Numbered from the stretch's first letter, positions 24,234-33,544 are shown. The stretch: 64,000 bases of DNA from Actinophytocola gossypii (GCF_025165815.1 NZ_JAFFZE010000010.1:248001-312000); one strand, 5' to 3'. Program-made: numbers and translations. Notes: generated by a model not told the origin, from the letters alone.

Positions 24234-25439
24234 ATGTCGAAGACTGCCGCCGACCTCATCGCGCTCGACGAGACGTGGAGCACGCACAACTACCACCCGT
24301 TGCCGGTCGTCCTCGCCGAGGCCGACGGAGCCTGGGTGACCGACGTGGACGGCAAGCGGTACCTCGACTTCCTGGCCGGCTACTCGGCGCTCAACTTCGG
24401 CCACCGCCACCCGGCGCTGGTCGAGGCCGCGGTGGCGCAGCTGGGCCGGCTCACGCTGACCAGCCGCGCGTTCCACCACGACCAGCTGGGCCTGTTCTGC
24501 CGGGAGCTGGCCGAGCTGACCGGCACCGAGATGGTGCTGCCGATGAACTCCGGCGCCGAGGCCGTCGAGTCCGCGATCAAGGTGGCCCGCAAGTGGGCGT
24601 ACCAGGTCAAGGGCGTGCCCGACGGCACGGCGGAGATCGTGGTCGCCGGCTCGAACTTCCACGGCCGCACCACGACGATCGTCTCGTTCTCCACCGACGA
24701 CACCGCCCGCGCCGACTTCGGCCCGTTCACCCCGGGCTTCCAGGTCGTCAAGTACGGCGACGCCCAGGCGCTGGAGGCGGCCCTGTCGCCGCGCACGGCG
24801 GCGGTCCTGATCGAGCCGGTGCAGGGCGAGGCCGGCGTGCTGGTGCCGCCGGCCGGGTACCTGCGCGAGGTCCGCGAGCTGTGCGACGCGAACAACACCC
24901 TGCTGATCGTCGACGAGATCCAGTCCGGCCTGGCCCGCACCGGCACCCTGCTCGCCTCCGAGCACGACGGCGTCCGCGCCGACCTGTACACCCTGGGCAA
25001 GGCCCTCGGCGGCGGCATCATGCCGGTGTCCGCGGTGGTCGGCCGCCGCGACGTCCTGGGTGTGCTGCGTCCGGGTGAGCACGGCTCCACCTTCGGCGGC
25101 AACCCGCTGGCCTGCGCGGTGGGCCGCGCGGTCATCCGGCTGCTGGCGACCGGCGAGTTCCAGGAGCGGTCCCGGACGCTGGGCGCGCACCTGCACACGC
25201 GCCTGGGCGAGCTGGTCGGGCACGGGGTGGCCGAGGTCCGCGGCCGCGGTTTGTGGGCCGGCGTGGAGATCGCCCCCGGCGGGCGGACGGCCCGCGAGCT
25301 GAGCGAGACCCTGATGGCGCGCGGGGTCCTGTGCAAGGAGACCCACGACACCACCCTGCGCATCGCCCCGCCCCTGGTCATCGCCAAGGACGACCTGGAC
25401 CACGGCATCGACACCATCGCCGCCGCCCTGGCCGGGTGA
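24234..25439 (+). CDS. rocD: Ornithine aminotransferase-like class III PLP enzyme
   Basis: 401 residues. Family marks are NYHPLPVVLAEADGAWVTDVDG, LPMNSGAEAVESAIKVARKW, VDEIQSGLARTG and the Schiff-base Lys in LGKALGGG. It fits ornithine:2-oxo-acid transaminase better than the AGXT2-like gene upstream. In this context it might instead act on another omega-amino acid, so the symbol rests on overall pattern. A 100-bp gap with an inverted repeat separates it from the oxidoreductase, so it may be transcribed separately. It ends 8 bp before a response-regulator gene. Confidence 0.85.
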   Translation: MSKTAADLIALDETWSTHNYHPLPVVLAEADGAWVTDVDGKRYLDFLAGYSALNFGHRHPALVEAAVAQLGRLTLTSRAFHHDQLGLFCRELAELTGTEMVLPMNSGAEAVESAIKVARKWAYQVKGVPDGTAEIVVAGSNFHGRTTTIVSFSTDDTARADFGPFTPGFQVVKYGDAQALEAALSPRTAAVLIEPVQGEAGVLVPPAGYLREVRELCDANNTLLIVDEIQSGLARTGTLLASEHDGVRADLYTLGKALGGGIMPVSAVVGRRDVLGVLRPGEHGSTFGGNPLACAVGRAVIRLLATGEFQERSRTLGAHLHTRLGELVGHGVAEVRGRGLWAGVEIAPGGRTARELSETLMARGVLCKETHDTTLRIAPPLVIAKDDLDHGIDTIAAALAG

Positions 25440-25446
25440 GGACGAG

Positions 25447-26070
25447 GTGACGCCCGCGGCCGGGCCGATCTCGGTGCTGCTCGCCGAGGACATGCACCTG
25501 GTGCGCGGCGCGGTGGCGGCACTGCTCGACAACGAGCCCGACCTCGACGTGGTCGCCGAGGTGTCCACCGGTGACGGTGTGCTGCCGGCCGTGCTCGCGC
25601 ACCGGCCGGACGTGGTGGTCCTGGACGTCGACCTGCCCGTCATGGACGGCATCGCCGTCGCGGCCTCGCTGCGGGAGCGGGCGCCGGACTGTCGCGTGCT
25701 GGTGCTGACCGCGCTGGGCAGGCCGACCGTGCTGCGCAACGCGATGGCGGCCGGCGTCGACGGGTTCCTGGCCAAGGACGCGGCGCCCACCGAGCTGGCC
25801 CCCTCGATCCGCGCCGTCGTGGCGGGTGAGCGGGTGCTCGATCCGGCGCTCGCCGCGGCCGCGCTCAGGCTGCGGGACAACCCCCTCAGCGAGCGCGAGG
25901 TCGAGGTGCTGCGGCTCGCCGCGGACGGCGCCGACACCGCCGAGATCGCGCGCCGCCTGTACCTGAGCAGTGGCACGGTCCGCAACTACCTCGGTGCCGT
26001 GGTCACCAAGCTGGACGCCCGCAACCGCCTGGACGCGGTCCGCATCGCCGTCGAACACGACTGGCTCTGA
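25447..26070 (+). CDS. NarL/LuxR-type response regulator
   Basis: 207 residues. Receiver domain 1-120 with the acidic pair in LLAEDMHL, the phospho-acceptor Asp in VVVLDVDLPVMDG and the conserved Lys in FLAKDA. LuxR HTH about 145-200 (PLSEREVEVLRLAADGADTAEIARRL). It resembles DesR-like regulators of membrane or envelope stress. GTG at 25447 follows GAGGACGAG. It converges on the sensor-kinase gene with 7 bp between stops, so the presumed partners are transcribed separately. Confidence 0.92.
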   Translation: MTPAAGPISVLLAEDMHLVRGAVAALLDNEPDLDVVAEVSTGDGVLPAVLAHRPDVVVLDVDLPVMDGIAVAASLRERAPDCRVLVLTALGRPTVLRNAMAAGVDGFLAKDAAPTELAPSIRAVVAGERVLDPALAAAALRLRDNPLSEREVEVLRLAADGADTAEIARRLYLSSGTVRNYLGAVVTKLDARNRLDAVRIAVEHDWL

Positions 26071-26077
26071 CGCGTCC

Positions 26078-27793
26078 TCAGGCGCTGGGCTCCACCGGCA
26101 GCCGGACGGTCAGCGCGAAGCCGTCCTCGTCGGCACGGGTGGTGAGCGCGCCCCCCGACGCGCGCACCCGCTCGGCCAGGTTCCCGATCCCCCGCCCGGC
26201 CCGGTGGCCCTCCGCGGCGACGGTCGAGTCGTTGGCCACCCGCAACCGGACCTCGTCGCCGGCCCGATCGGTGTCGATCACGCACAGCCGCGCCCGACTG
26301 TGGCGCAGCACGTTGGTCACCGCCTCCCGCAGCACCGTCGCCAGCAGACCGTCCACCCGGGACGGCAGCCGGCCGTGCCGGGTGGTCAGCCGCAGCGACG
26401 TGCCCGCGGCGGCGAGCACGTCACCGGTCGACCCAAGCTCGCGGTCCAGCGACAACGTGACGCTGTCGCCGGGGATCGCGCGCAGGTCGGCGAGCGAGCG
26501 ACGGGCGATGCCGGCGATCTCGGCCGCGTCCCGCCCGGCCCGGTCCGGCAGCCGTACCGCCAGCCCGGCCTTGATCACGATCGCCGACAGGCCGTGGCCG
26601 AGCAGGTCGTGGGTGTCCCGCACGATCCGCCGCCGTTCCCGCGCGACGGCGATCTCGGCTAGCTCCCGCCGGGTCTCCCGCACCTCGTGGACGAGTCCGG
26701 TGGTCAGCGCGATCCCGTGGAAAATCACGGCCATCACCACGGTGTCCAGGCTGAGCGAGAGCACGTCGAAGGCCGCGACGCCCCGGGTGGTTAGGACCAC
26801 CGGCACCGCGGCCAGCAGCGCGGCGCAGAGCGGCCACGCGATCCTGCCGGGCAGCTGGATCAGCAGCGCGCCCGCGGCGAGACCGACGAGCTGCGGGTAC
26901 GGCGTGCCGGGTTGGACCAACGGGAGACACGCCAGCACGACCTGCACGGGCAGCGTCCACGCGACCAGCGCGGCCCTGGCCGGCGGGGTCCTCGGCAGGG
27001 AGTGGTGCAGTTGCAGGGCGACGACCGCGGTCAACAGGAGCAGGTCGCCGGCGAACCATGCGGCCGGCGGGTGCGACCGTTGGACGAACAGCGTCGCCAC
27101 CACCAGGTAGGACAGGTGCACGACGACCAGGATCGGCAGCATCATCCTCGGGGTCAGGTCCGTCGGCACCGCTCCCGTCGGCCGGGCGAGGTCCTGGCGC
27201 ACCCGCTCCGCGGCCTGACGGGCGAGCGTCGCGACGCGCCCGAGGTCGCCGCGCTCGGCCTGCCGGATGATCTCCGCGAGCGCGCTGCCGACGGTCGCCT
27301 CGAGCTCCTGGGACACCTCGGCCCGCTCGGTCGCCACGGACCGGGCCGCCAGCTCGCCCCTGGTCGCGTGCAACTCGGCGCGCACCTCGTCGAGCCTGGT
27401 CAGCGCGAAGATCACCAGCCCCTGCGAGATCGTGTTGCCCACGGCGTTCGCACAGTCGTAGAGGCTCGTCGTGGTGCTGAGGCCGGCGGCGAGCACGACG
27501 GCGGCGAACAGCGCCCAGCGCAGCCGGCGGTCCGGCACGATCAGCAGCACCGAGCCGGACAGGAATCCCGGCAGCGCGGCCCACGGGAACAGCGCGGCCT
27601 GCGCGGCCAACGTCCACCACCCCCGCAGGCGCCGTGTCCTGGGCAGACAGTGGAGCACCTGGAGCGCGAAGGTCAGCGCGGTCGCCCAGTCCGGCGACGA
27701 CAGTCCCGGACCGACCGCGAACGCGACCAGCACGAGGACGACCAGCACGGGTGTCCACTGTAGCCAGCTGTCCGGTTCGTGCGTTGCGCACAT
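26078..27793 (-). CDS. NarL-type sensor histidine kinase with duplicated membrane/dimerisation module
   Basis: 571 residues. Half 1 (about 10-205) has several membrane helices and a degenerate HisKA_3-like helix pair. Half 2 (about 215-571) has further membrane helices, a true HisKA_3 with His395 in RDTHDLLGHG, and a HATPase_c domain with N494 in REAVTNVLRHS. Residues 147-176 align without gaps to 377-406 (10 of 30 identical, including ELA, VA, ER, G, L, I), and the phospho-His position is Glu165 in the first copy. LQxxHxLPRT also occurs twice (44 and 260). ATG at 27793 is chosen because it clears the divergent gene. Confidence 0.88.
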   Translation of the reverse strand: MCATHEPDSWLQWTPVLVVLVLVAFAVGPGLSSPDWATALTFALQVLHCLPRTRRLRGWWTLAAQAALFPWAALPGFLSGSVLLIVPDRRLRWALFAAVVLAAGLSTTTSLYDCANAVGNTISQGLVIFALTRLDEVRAELHATRGELAARSVATERAEVSQELEATVGSALAEIIRQAERGDLGRVATLARQAAERVRQDLARPTGAVPTDLTPRMMLPILVVVHLSYLVVATLFVQRSHPPAAWFAGDLLLLTAVVALQLHHSLPRTPPARAALVAWTLPVQVVLACLPLVQPGTPYPQLVGLAAGALLIQLPGRIAWPLCAALLAAVPVVLTTRGVAAFDVLSLSLDTVVMAVIFHGIALTTGLVHEVRETRRELAEIAVARERRRIVRDTHDLLGHGLSAIVIKAGLAVRLPDRAGRDAAEIAGIARRSLADLRAIPGDSVTLSLDRELGSTGDVLAAAGTSLRLTTRHGRLPSRVDGLLATVLREAVTNVLRHSRARLCVIDTDRAGDEVRLRVANDSTVAAEGHRAGRGIGNLAERVRASGGALTTRADEDGFALTVRLPVEPSA

Positions 27794-27849
27794 CGGACTC
27801 GGGCGCCAGGCACTGTCGGGCACGGTGCCGGGATCGACAGGCTGGCGGC

Positions 27850-29769
27850 ATGTACCGAAACGCTGTGGCGCTCGCGCTCGCCGCGATGCTGCTCGCCGCG
27901 CCGGCCGCCGCCGCGCAGCCCGCACCGGCTCCGCCGGCCGACCTCGAACGGCGGCTGGACGACCTGGTCGGCGGGCAGTTGACCGACGACCACATCCCGG
28001 GTGCGGTGGTGACGGTGGTCGCGGACGGCCGGGTCGTGCTGTCCAAGGGGTACGGGCTCGCCGACGTCCACGACGGGACGCCGATGGACCCGGTGCGAAC
28101 CACCCTGCTCGGCGCCTCGGAGGCGAAGGTGCTGACCGCGATCGCCGCCGCGCAGCTGATCGCGTCCGGCCGGATCGACCCGGACGCGGACGTCAACCGG
28201 TACCTGACCGACTTCACGATCGAGGACACCTTCCCCGGCCGGCCGGTCACCATGAACCACCTGCTCACCCACACGGCGGGCTTCGACCAGGACTTCGTCG
28301 GGCTGAACAGCACCGGCTCGGAGGGCATCGAGGCACTCGGCCGCAGCCTCGCCGACAAGCAGCCGATCCGGGTGCGCCCACCCGGCGAGGCGATGGCCTA
28401 CGACAACTACGGCGCCGCGCTCGCGGGCCACCTCGTCGAGGTGGTATCCGGGCAACCGTTCGACCGGTACGTCGCCGACCACGTCCTGCGCCCGCTCGGC
28501 ATGGACAGCACCACCTTCACCCAGCCGACGCCGACCGCGCTCGCGGCCCGCCTGGCCACCGGGCACCGGCCGGCCGGCACGGGCCAGGACGTCGCGTCGG
28601 GGCAGTACGGCCCCTGGACCCCGACCGGGGGCGGCACCGTGATCAACGCGGCGGACCTGGGTGCGCTCATGCTGGCCCTGCTCGGCGACGATCCCCGCCT
28701 CGGCGACGGCGTCGCGCGGCTGGTCAAGCGGCAGCACTTCACGCAGGACCCGAGGGTGCCGGGCATCGGGTACCTGCTGGTCGAGGGCAGCCATGGCGAC
28801 GAACGGGTGCTGAGCAAGGACGGTGACCTGCCCGGGTTCCACCACGACCTGGCGCTGCTGCCCGACCGGGGAGTCGGTGTCTACGTCGGCTTCAACGGCG
28901 ACGGCGACGCGGGCGCCGCGTACTGGGACGCCAAGGTCGTACGCGCCGCGGTGCTGGACCACTTCGCCCCGCGCACACCGTCGGCCACGCCGGACCCGGC
29001 GCCCGGCGACGTCGGCCAGTACGCCGGCAGCTACCGGGCGTCCAACACCAGTGAGTACTCGCTGGCGAAGGTGACCGCGCTGACCACGCCGGTCTCGGTC
29101 GAGGAGGCGGGTGAGGGCAGGCTGCGCACCAGCGGCATCAGCGCCGACCCGGCCCAGGCGACCCAGGAGTGGGTACACGTGGGCGACGGCGAGTTCGCCG
29201 AGGTCGGCGGGTCCGAGCGGATCGTGTTCGGCCCCGACGGGATCCTCGCCGGCGGCTCCGGCCCGGAGGCGGTCGTGTACGTGCCGATCGCCTGGTACCA
29301 GAGCCCGGCGCCGCACCTGTTGCTGCTGGTGGTCGGGGTGGTCGGGCTGCTGGCCGGGTTCGTCTGGTTCCCCGTCGCCGCGCTGGTCCGCCGCCGGCGC
29401 GGGGCCGGCACGACCTGGCCGCTGCGCGTGGCGCGGGTGGTCGCCTGGCTCAACTGTGCCGTCGGCGTGGCGTTCCTCGTCGGCTTCGTGGTGCTGGTCG
29501 CGGACGGCAACGTCATGAACGAGGTGATCCTGACCGGTTCGCCGCTGCTGACCGTGCTCCCCTACCTGCCCGCCGCGATGCTCGTGACCTTCGCGGGCAT
29601 GGTGGTGCTGGCCGTGGTCGGCATCGGAAAGTCCTGGTGGCGGGCCCGCGGCTGGACCGGCTACCTGGCGATGACCGTCGCCGCGGCCGCCTTCCTCGGT
29701 GTCTGCGCCTACTACGACCTACTCGCCATCGGCGACACGGTCTCACCGGGCGGCTTCCACAGCAGCTGA
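27850..29769 (+). CDS. Secreted beta-lactamase-fold serine hydrolase with C-terminal membrane domain
   Basis: 639 residues. Signal peptide about 1-23 (ALALAAMLLAAPAAAAQ); penicillin-binding-like hydrolase domain about 30-365 with Ser90-x-x-Lys93 (GASEAK) and Tyr184-x-Asn186 (YDNYG). A linker and a small beta domain follow, then about four membrane helices (about 470-630). Class C-type domains of this kind act as esterases or D-Ala peptidases on envelope substrates; the true substrate is unknown. The third motif is KDG-like rather than HxG or KTG. ATG at 27850 lies 56 bp from the divergent kinase start. Confidence 0.88.
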   Translation: MYRNAVALALAAMLLAAPAAAAQPAPAPPADLERRLDDLVGGQLTDDHIPGAVVTVVADGRVVLSKGYGLADVHDGTPMDPVRTTLLGASEAKVLTAIAAAQLIASGRIDPDADVNRYLTDFTIEDTFPGRPVTMNHLLTHTAGFDQDFVGLNSTGSEGIEALGRSLADKQPIRVRPPGEAMAYDNYGAALAGHLVEVVSGQPFDRYVADHVLRPLGMDSTTFTQPTPTALAARLATGHRPAGTGQDVASGQYGPWTPTGGGTVINAADLGALMLALLGDDPRLGDGVARLVKRQHFTQDPRVPGIGYLLVEGSHGDERVLSKDGDLPGFHHDLALLPDRGVGVYVGFNGDGDAGAAYWDAKVVRAAVLDHFAPRTPSATPDPAPGDVGQYAGSYRASNTSEYSLAKVTALTTPVSVEEAGEGRLRTSGISADPAQATQEWVHVGDGEFAEVGGSERIVFGPDGILAGGSGPEAVVYVPIAWYQSPAPHLLLLVVGVVGLLAGFVWFPVAALVRRRRGAGTTWPLRVARVVAWLNCAVGVAFLVGFVVLVADGNVMNEVILTGSPLLTVLPYLPAAMLVTFAGMVVLAVVGIGKSWWRARGWTGYLAMTVAAAAFLGVCAYYDLLAIGDTVSPGGFHSS

Positions 29770-29776
29770 CCATCGC

Positions 29777-31402
29777 TCAACGGGCGCGGTCGACGCGGCC
29801 CTCGTCCCAGATCGGATAGTCCACTTCGGACACCACACCGTCGGAGCGGAAGATCAGGTAGCGGTCGAAGGAGCGGGCGAACCAGCGGTCGTGGGTGACC
29901 GCGAGGACCGTGCCGGTGAACTCCTCCAGGGCGTCCTGGAGGGCCTCGGCCGAGGTCAGGTCGAGGTTGTCGGTCGGCTCGTCGAGCAGGAGCAGGGTGG
30001 CGCCGGACAACTCCAGTAGCAGGATCTGGAACCGGGCCTGCTGACCGCCCGACAACGTCTCGAAGCGCTGCTCGCGAGCCGGCGCCAGGCCGTACCGGGA
30101 CAGGACTGCCGACGCACGGCCCTGGTCCAACCCGGCACGCTCGCCGTCGCCGTGCCAGAGGATGTCGGTCAGCGTCCGGCCGAGCCATTCCGGGTGCTGG
30201 TGGGTCTGGGCGAACAACCCGGGCACCACTCGCGCGCCCAGCCGCGCCGACCCGGTGTGCGCCACCTCGTCACCGGCCAGCAGGCGCAGGAAGTGGCTCT
30301 TGCCCGACCCGTTCGAACCCAGCACGCACACCCGGTCGGCGAAGAACACCTCGACGTCGAACGGCTTCATCAGGCCGGTCAGCTCCAGGTCCGCGCAGGT
30401 GATCGCGCGCAGGCCCGTTCGGCCACCGCGCAGCCTCGGGCGGACCCGCTGCTCGCGCGGTGGTAGCGGCGGCGCCCCGGCCTCCTCGAACTTCCGCAGC
30501 CTGGTCTGCGCCGCCTTGTACCGGGCCGCCATCGCGTCGCTGATCTTCGCGGCCTGTTGCAGTGACCGCACCAGCTCCTTGAGCTTCTCGTGCTCCTCGT
30601 CCCACCGGCGGCGCAGCTCGGCCATCCGCTCCCAGCGGGCCACCCGGGCGTCGTGCCAGGTGGTGAAGCCGCCGCCGTGTACCCAGGCGGTGCCGCCTTC
30701 CAGGGTGACGACGTGCTTCGCGGCCGAGGCGAGCAGTTCGCGGTCGTGGCTGACCAGCAGCACCGCCTTGGCGCACTCGGCGAGCCTGCGTTCCAGCCAG
30801 CGTTTGCCCGGCACGTCCAGGTAGTTGTCCGGCTCGTCGAGCAGCAGCACCTGCTCGGGGCCGGTGAGCAGCGCTTCCAGCACCAGACGCTTCTGCTCGC
30901 CGCCGGACAGGGTTCGCACCTCGCGGAACCGTGCCCGGTCGAACGGCACGCCGAGCGCGGCGACCGTCACCGTGTCCCACAGGACCTCGGCCTGGTAGCC
31001 GCCCGCCTCGCCCCACGCGTGCAGCGCGTTCGCGTACCGCAGCTGGGTCGGCTCGTCGTCGGTGTCCATCATCGCCAGTTCGGCGGCGTCCAGGCCTTCG
31101 GCGGCCGCTCGCAGCGCGGGCGGGGCGACCGCGAGGAGCAGGTCACGGACGGTGCGGTCGTCCCGCACCGAGCCGATGAACTGCGGCATCACGCCGAGCC
31201 CGCCCTGGACGGCGACGCCGCCGTCGCGCGCCGCCAGCTCACCGGCGAGGATCCGCAGCAGCGTCGTCTTGCCCGCGCCGTTCTCGCCGACGAGGGCCAC
31301 GACCTGCCCCGCGCTCACCCGGAACGACACGTCACCGAACAGTCGGCGTCCGTCGTCGAGCCGGTAGCCGAGCCCGTTCGCTTCGAGGTGTCCGGTAGCC
31401 AC
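29777..31402 (-). CDS. ABC-F-family ATPase
   Basis: 541 residues with two soluble ABC domains and no membrane segments. Walker A: GENGAGKTT and GSNGSGKSH. Signature: LSGGEQKR and LSGGQQAR. Walker B: VLLLDEP in both halves. The linker is about 80 residues and highly charged, as in ribosome-acting ABC-F proteins. Such proteins can protect ribosomes from antibiotics or tune translation; no antibiotic gene is nearby, so either role is open. GTG at 31402 fits the family N-terminus, but no strong ribosome site precedes it. It ends 7 bp from the converging hydrolase stop. Confidence 0.88.
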   Translation of the reverse strand: MATGHLEANGLGYRLDDGRRLFGDVSFRVSAGQVVALVGENGAGKTTLLRILAGELAARDGGVAVQGGLGVMPQFIGSVRDDRTVRDLLLAVAPPALRAAAEGLDAAELAMMDTDDEPTQLRYANALHAWGEAGGYQAEVLWDTVTVAALGVPFDRARFREVRTLSGGEQKRLVLEALLTGPEQVLLLDEPDNYLDVPGKRWLERRLAECAKAVLLVSHDRELLASAAKHVVTLEGGTAWVHGGGFTTWHDARVARWERMAELRRRWDEEHEKLKELVRSLQQAAKISDAMAARYKAAQTRLRKFEEAGAPPLPPREQRVRPRLRGGRTGLRAITCADLELTGLMKPFDVEVFFADRVCVLGSNGSGKSHFLRLLAGDEVAHTGSARLGARVVPGLFAQTHQHPEWLGRTLTDILWHGDGERAGLDQGRASAVLSRYGLAPAREQRFETLSGGQQARFQILLLELSGATLLLLDEPTDNLDLTSAEALQDALEEFTGTVLAVTHDRWFARSFDRYLIFRSDGVVSEVDYPIWDEGRVDRAR

Positions 31403-31542
31403 GCCGCGATCGTCCGGGAAATCACCGATTCGTGCGACTCTGTTTTCGCCGAAGTGGTAATGGGGTGCCGGTACCGCTGTCCGGATCCGAAGCGGTACGC
31501 TGCGTAGCCTGCGAGGGCTACCTGCGACGGGAAGGGATGGGC

Positions 31543-31707
31543 GTGACCGACACCCCGATCTACGACCAGATTCGCCAGGAGCTCGAGTCCGGCGGGAAAC
31601 GAGCCGAACGCCCCTCCGCCCGCCGGTCGAGGGCGGCCGACGAGCCGAGCCAGAGCGTGTCCGTGTGGTCCCTGGTGAACCAGCACCGCTCCGGGAAGCG
31701 CCACTGA
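31543..31707 (+). CDS. Small conserved-looking hydrophilic protein, unknown function
   Basis: 54 residues (VTDTPIYDQIRQELESGG... SVWSLVNQHRSGKRH), with a hydrophilic basic middle and no membrane helix. GTG at 31543 has GAAGGG about 6 nt upstream; ATG at 31537 is an in-frame alternative. It lies 21 bp before the RibD-like reductase gene and is probably cotranscribed. The 140-bp gap to the divergent ABC-F start would hold both promoters. Confidence 0.65.
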   Translation: MTDTPIYDQIRQELESGGKRAERPSARRSRAADEPSQSVSVWSLVNQHRSGKRH

Positions 31708-31728
31708 TCGGCGTGCTGTGATGTCCCC

Positions 31729-32472
31729 ATGCACCTGCTGCGGCCCGACGAGACCCTGGACGACCGTGCACTGGAGGACCTCTACGCCTACCCGGAGACG
31801 CTGAGCCGGCCGTTCGTGCAGGTGAACTTCATCGCCAGCGCGGACGGCGCGGCGACTTCCGGCGGGAAGTCGGCCGGTCTCTCCCATCCGGCCGACAAGA
31901 AGATCTTCGCCCTGGGCCGTGACCTGGCCGACGTCGTGCTGGTCGGCGCGGGCACCGTGCTCGTGGAGGGCTACCGGGGCATCAAGCGCACCGAGGTCCG
32001 CGCCGAGCGCCGGGCCCGCCTCGGACTGGCCGAGCTGCCCCCGATCGCCGTGGTCACCGGCCGCTGCTCGATCGGACCCGAGGCGAGTGTGATCGCCGAC
32101 ACCCGGGTGCCGCCGATCGTGCTCACCACCGAGGCCGCGCCGGCCGCCCGCCGCGCCGACCTGACCGCCGCCGGCGCCGACGTCGTCGTGGCCGGCGCGG
32201 AGAAGGTCGACCCGCACCGCGCGCTCGACGCCCTCGCCGAGCGGGGCCTGCTGCGGGTGTGCTGCGAGGGCGGCCCCACCCTGTTCGCCGACCTGATCGC
32301 GGCCGGCCTGGTCGATCAGCTGTGCCTGACCGTCGCCCCCCTGCTCACCGGCGCCGGCGCACCTCGCATCGCCGAGGGTGTGCCCGGCCAGGAACCACTC
32401 GGCCTGGAACTGTCGTCGGTGCTGACCGAGGACGGTTTCCTGATGCTCCGCTACCGCAGGAGCCCTACGTGA
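31729..32472 (+). CDS. RibD C-terminal-type pyrimidine reductase
   Basis: 247 residues with the dihydrofolate-reductase-like fold of RibD reductase domains: RPFVQVNFIASADGAAT, ALGRDLADVVLVGAGT, CEGGPTLFADL and DQLCLTVAPLL. NADPH-dependent reduction of a deaminated ribosylamino-pyrimidine in riboflavin synthesis is the model reaction, but stand-alone copies outside rib operons have unclear substrates. Its end overlaps the converging DNA ligase by 8 bp. The small gene before it is likely in the same transcript. Confidence 0.85.
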   Translation: MHLLRPDETLDDRALEDLYAYPETLSRPFVQVNFIASADGAATSGGKSAGLSHPADKKIFALGRDLADVVLVGAGTVLVEGYRGIKRTEVRAERRARLGLAELPPIAVVTGRCSIGPEASVIADTRVPPIVLTTEAAPAARRADLTAAGADVVVAGAEKVDPHRALDALAERGLLRVCCEGGPTLFADLIAAGLVDQLCLTVAPLLTGAGAPRIAEGVPGQEPLGLELSSVLTEDGFLMLRYRRSPT

Positions 32473-33544
32473 GAATGTCCGCGATGTCGAAGCGGACCGG
32501 CTGCTCCAGCTGGTCGTAGGTGCACGAGCGCGGCTCGCGGTCCGGGCGCCAGCGGACGAACTGGGTGGTGTGCCGGAACCGGACGCCCTCCATGTGGTCG
32601 TAGCGCACCTCCAGCACCCGCTCCGGCCGCAGCGGCACGAACGACAGGTCCTTGCCCGCGTTCCACCGGCTGACCTCGTTCTTCCTCGGCGTCCGCTCCC
32701 CCGCCTCGTGCGCCGCCCACGCCCACGGGTGGCCGTCGAACGTGGTGACCAGCGGCTGCAGCTCGACCATCAGCTCCTTGCGGCGGGCCATCGGGAACGC
32801 GCCGACCACGCCGACCGAGGCGAGCTTGCCGGCCTCGTCGTACAGGCCGAGCAGCAGCGACCCGATCGCGTCCGGGCCGGACTTGTGCACCCGGTACCCG
32901 GCGAGCACGCAGTCCGCGGTGCGCTCGTGCTTGATCTTCCGCATGATCCGCTTGTCCGGCTGGTACGGCTCGTCCAGCTGCTTGGCGACCAGCCCGTCCA
33001 GCCCGGCGCCCTCGAACAGCTCGAACCACTCGGCCGCCTTGTCCCGGTCGGTGGTGCCCAGCGTCAGGTGCACCGGTGCCTTCGCCGGTTCGAGTGCCCG
33101 CTCCAGCGCGGCCCGGCGCTCCCCGAACGGGCGGTCGAGGTAGGACTCGTCACCGAGTGCGAGCAGGTCGAACGCGATGAAGCTGGCCGGGGTCTGCTCG
33201 GACAGCAGCGCCACCCTGCTCGCGGCCGGGTGGATGCGCTGCTGGAGCGCGTCCCAGTCCAGGCCCTTCTTCTCCGTACTGGCGATGACGATCTCGCCGT
33301 CGACAACGCACCGCGGCGGCAGGTTGGCCTTGACCGCCTCGACGACTTCGGGGAAGTACCTGGTCATCGGCCGCTCGTTGCGGCTGCCGATCTCGACCTC
33401 GTCGCCGTCACGGAAGATGATCGACCGGAACCCGTCCCACTTGGGCTCGTAGAACTGGTCGGCCGGGATCCCGGACACGGACTTGGCCAGCATCGGGGGC
33501 ACGGGTGGCATCACAGGCAGCTGCACCGAGCCATTGTTACTCAC
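32465..33544 (-). CDS. ligC: ATP-dependent DNA ligase, LigC type
   Basis: 359 residues. The adenylation Lys35 lies in motif I (EPKWDGFR), followed by nucleotidyltransferase motifs III (FIAFDLLAL), IV (LDGLVAKQL) and V (MRKIKHERTADCVLAGYR), then an OB-fold. No polymerase or nuclease domain is attached, as in LigC repair ligases of actinobacteria. GTG at 33544 follows GGGGAGG. A LigD-type polymerase gene lies 4.8 kb away, but no ku gene is in the window. Its 3' end overlaps the reductase gene by 8 bp. Confidence 0.9.
   Translation of the reverse strand: MSNNGSVQLPVMPPVPPMLAKSVSGIPADQFYEPKWDGFRSIIFRDGDEVEIGSRNERPMTRYFPEVVEAVKANLPPRCVVDGEIVIASTEKKGLDWDALQQRIHPAASRVALLSEQTPASFIAFDLLALGDESYLDRPFGERRAALERALEPAKAPVHLTLGTTDRDKAAEWFELFEGAGLDGLVAKQLDEPYQPDKRIMRKIKHERTADCVLAGYRVHKSGPDAIGSLLLGLYDEAGKLASVGVVGAFPMARRKELMVELQPLVTTFDGHPWAWAAHEAGERTPRKNEVSRWNAGKDLSFVPLRPERVLEVRYDHMEGVRFRHTTQFVRWRPDREPRSCTYDQLEQPVRFDIADILT

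Noticed and set aside
27634-27849. Upstream extension of the serine hydrolase frame
   Set aside because: It would overlap the divergent kinase start and lacks a signal peptide at its front; ATG 27850 starts a proper signal peptide.
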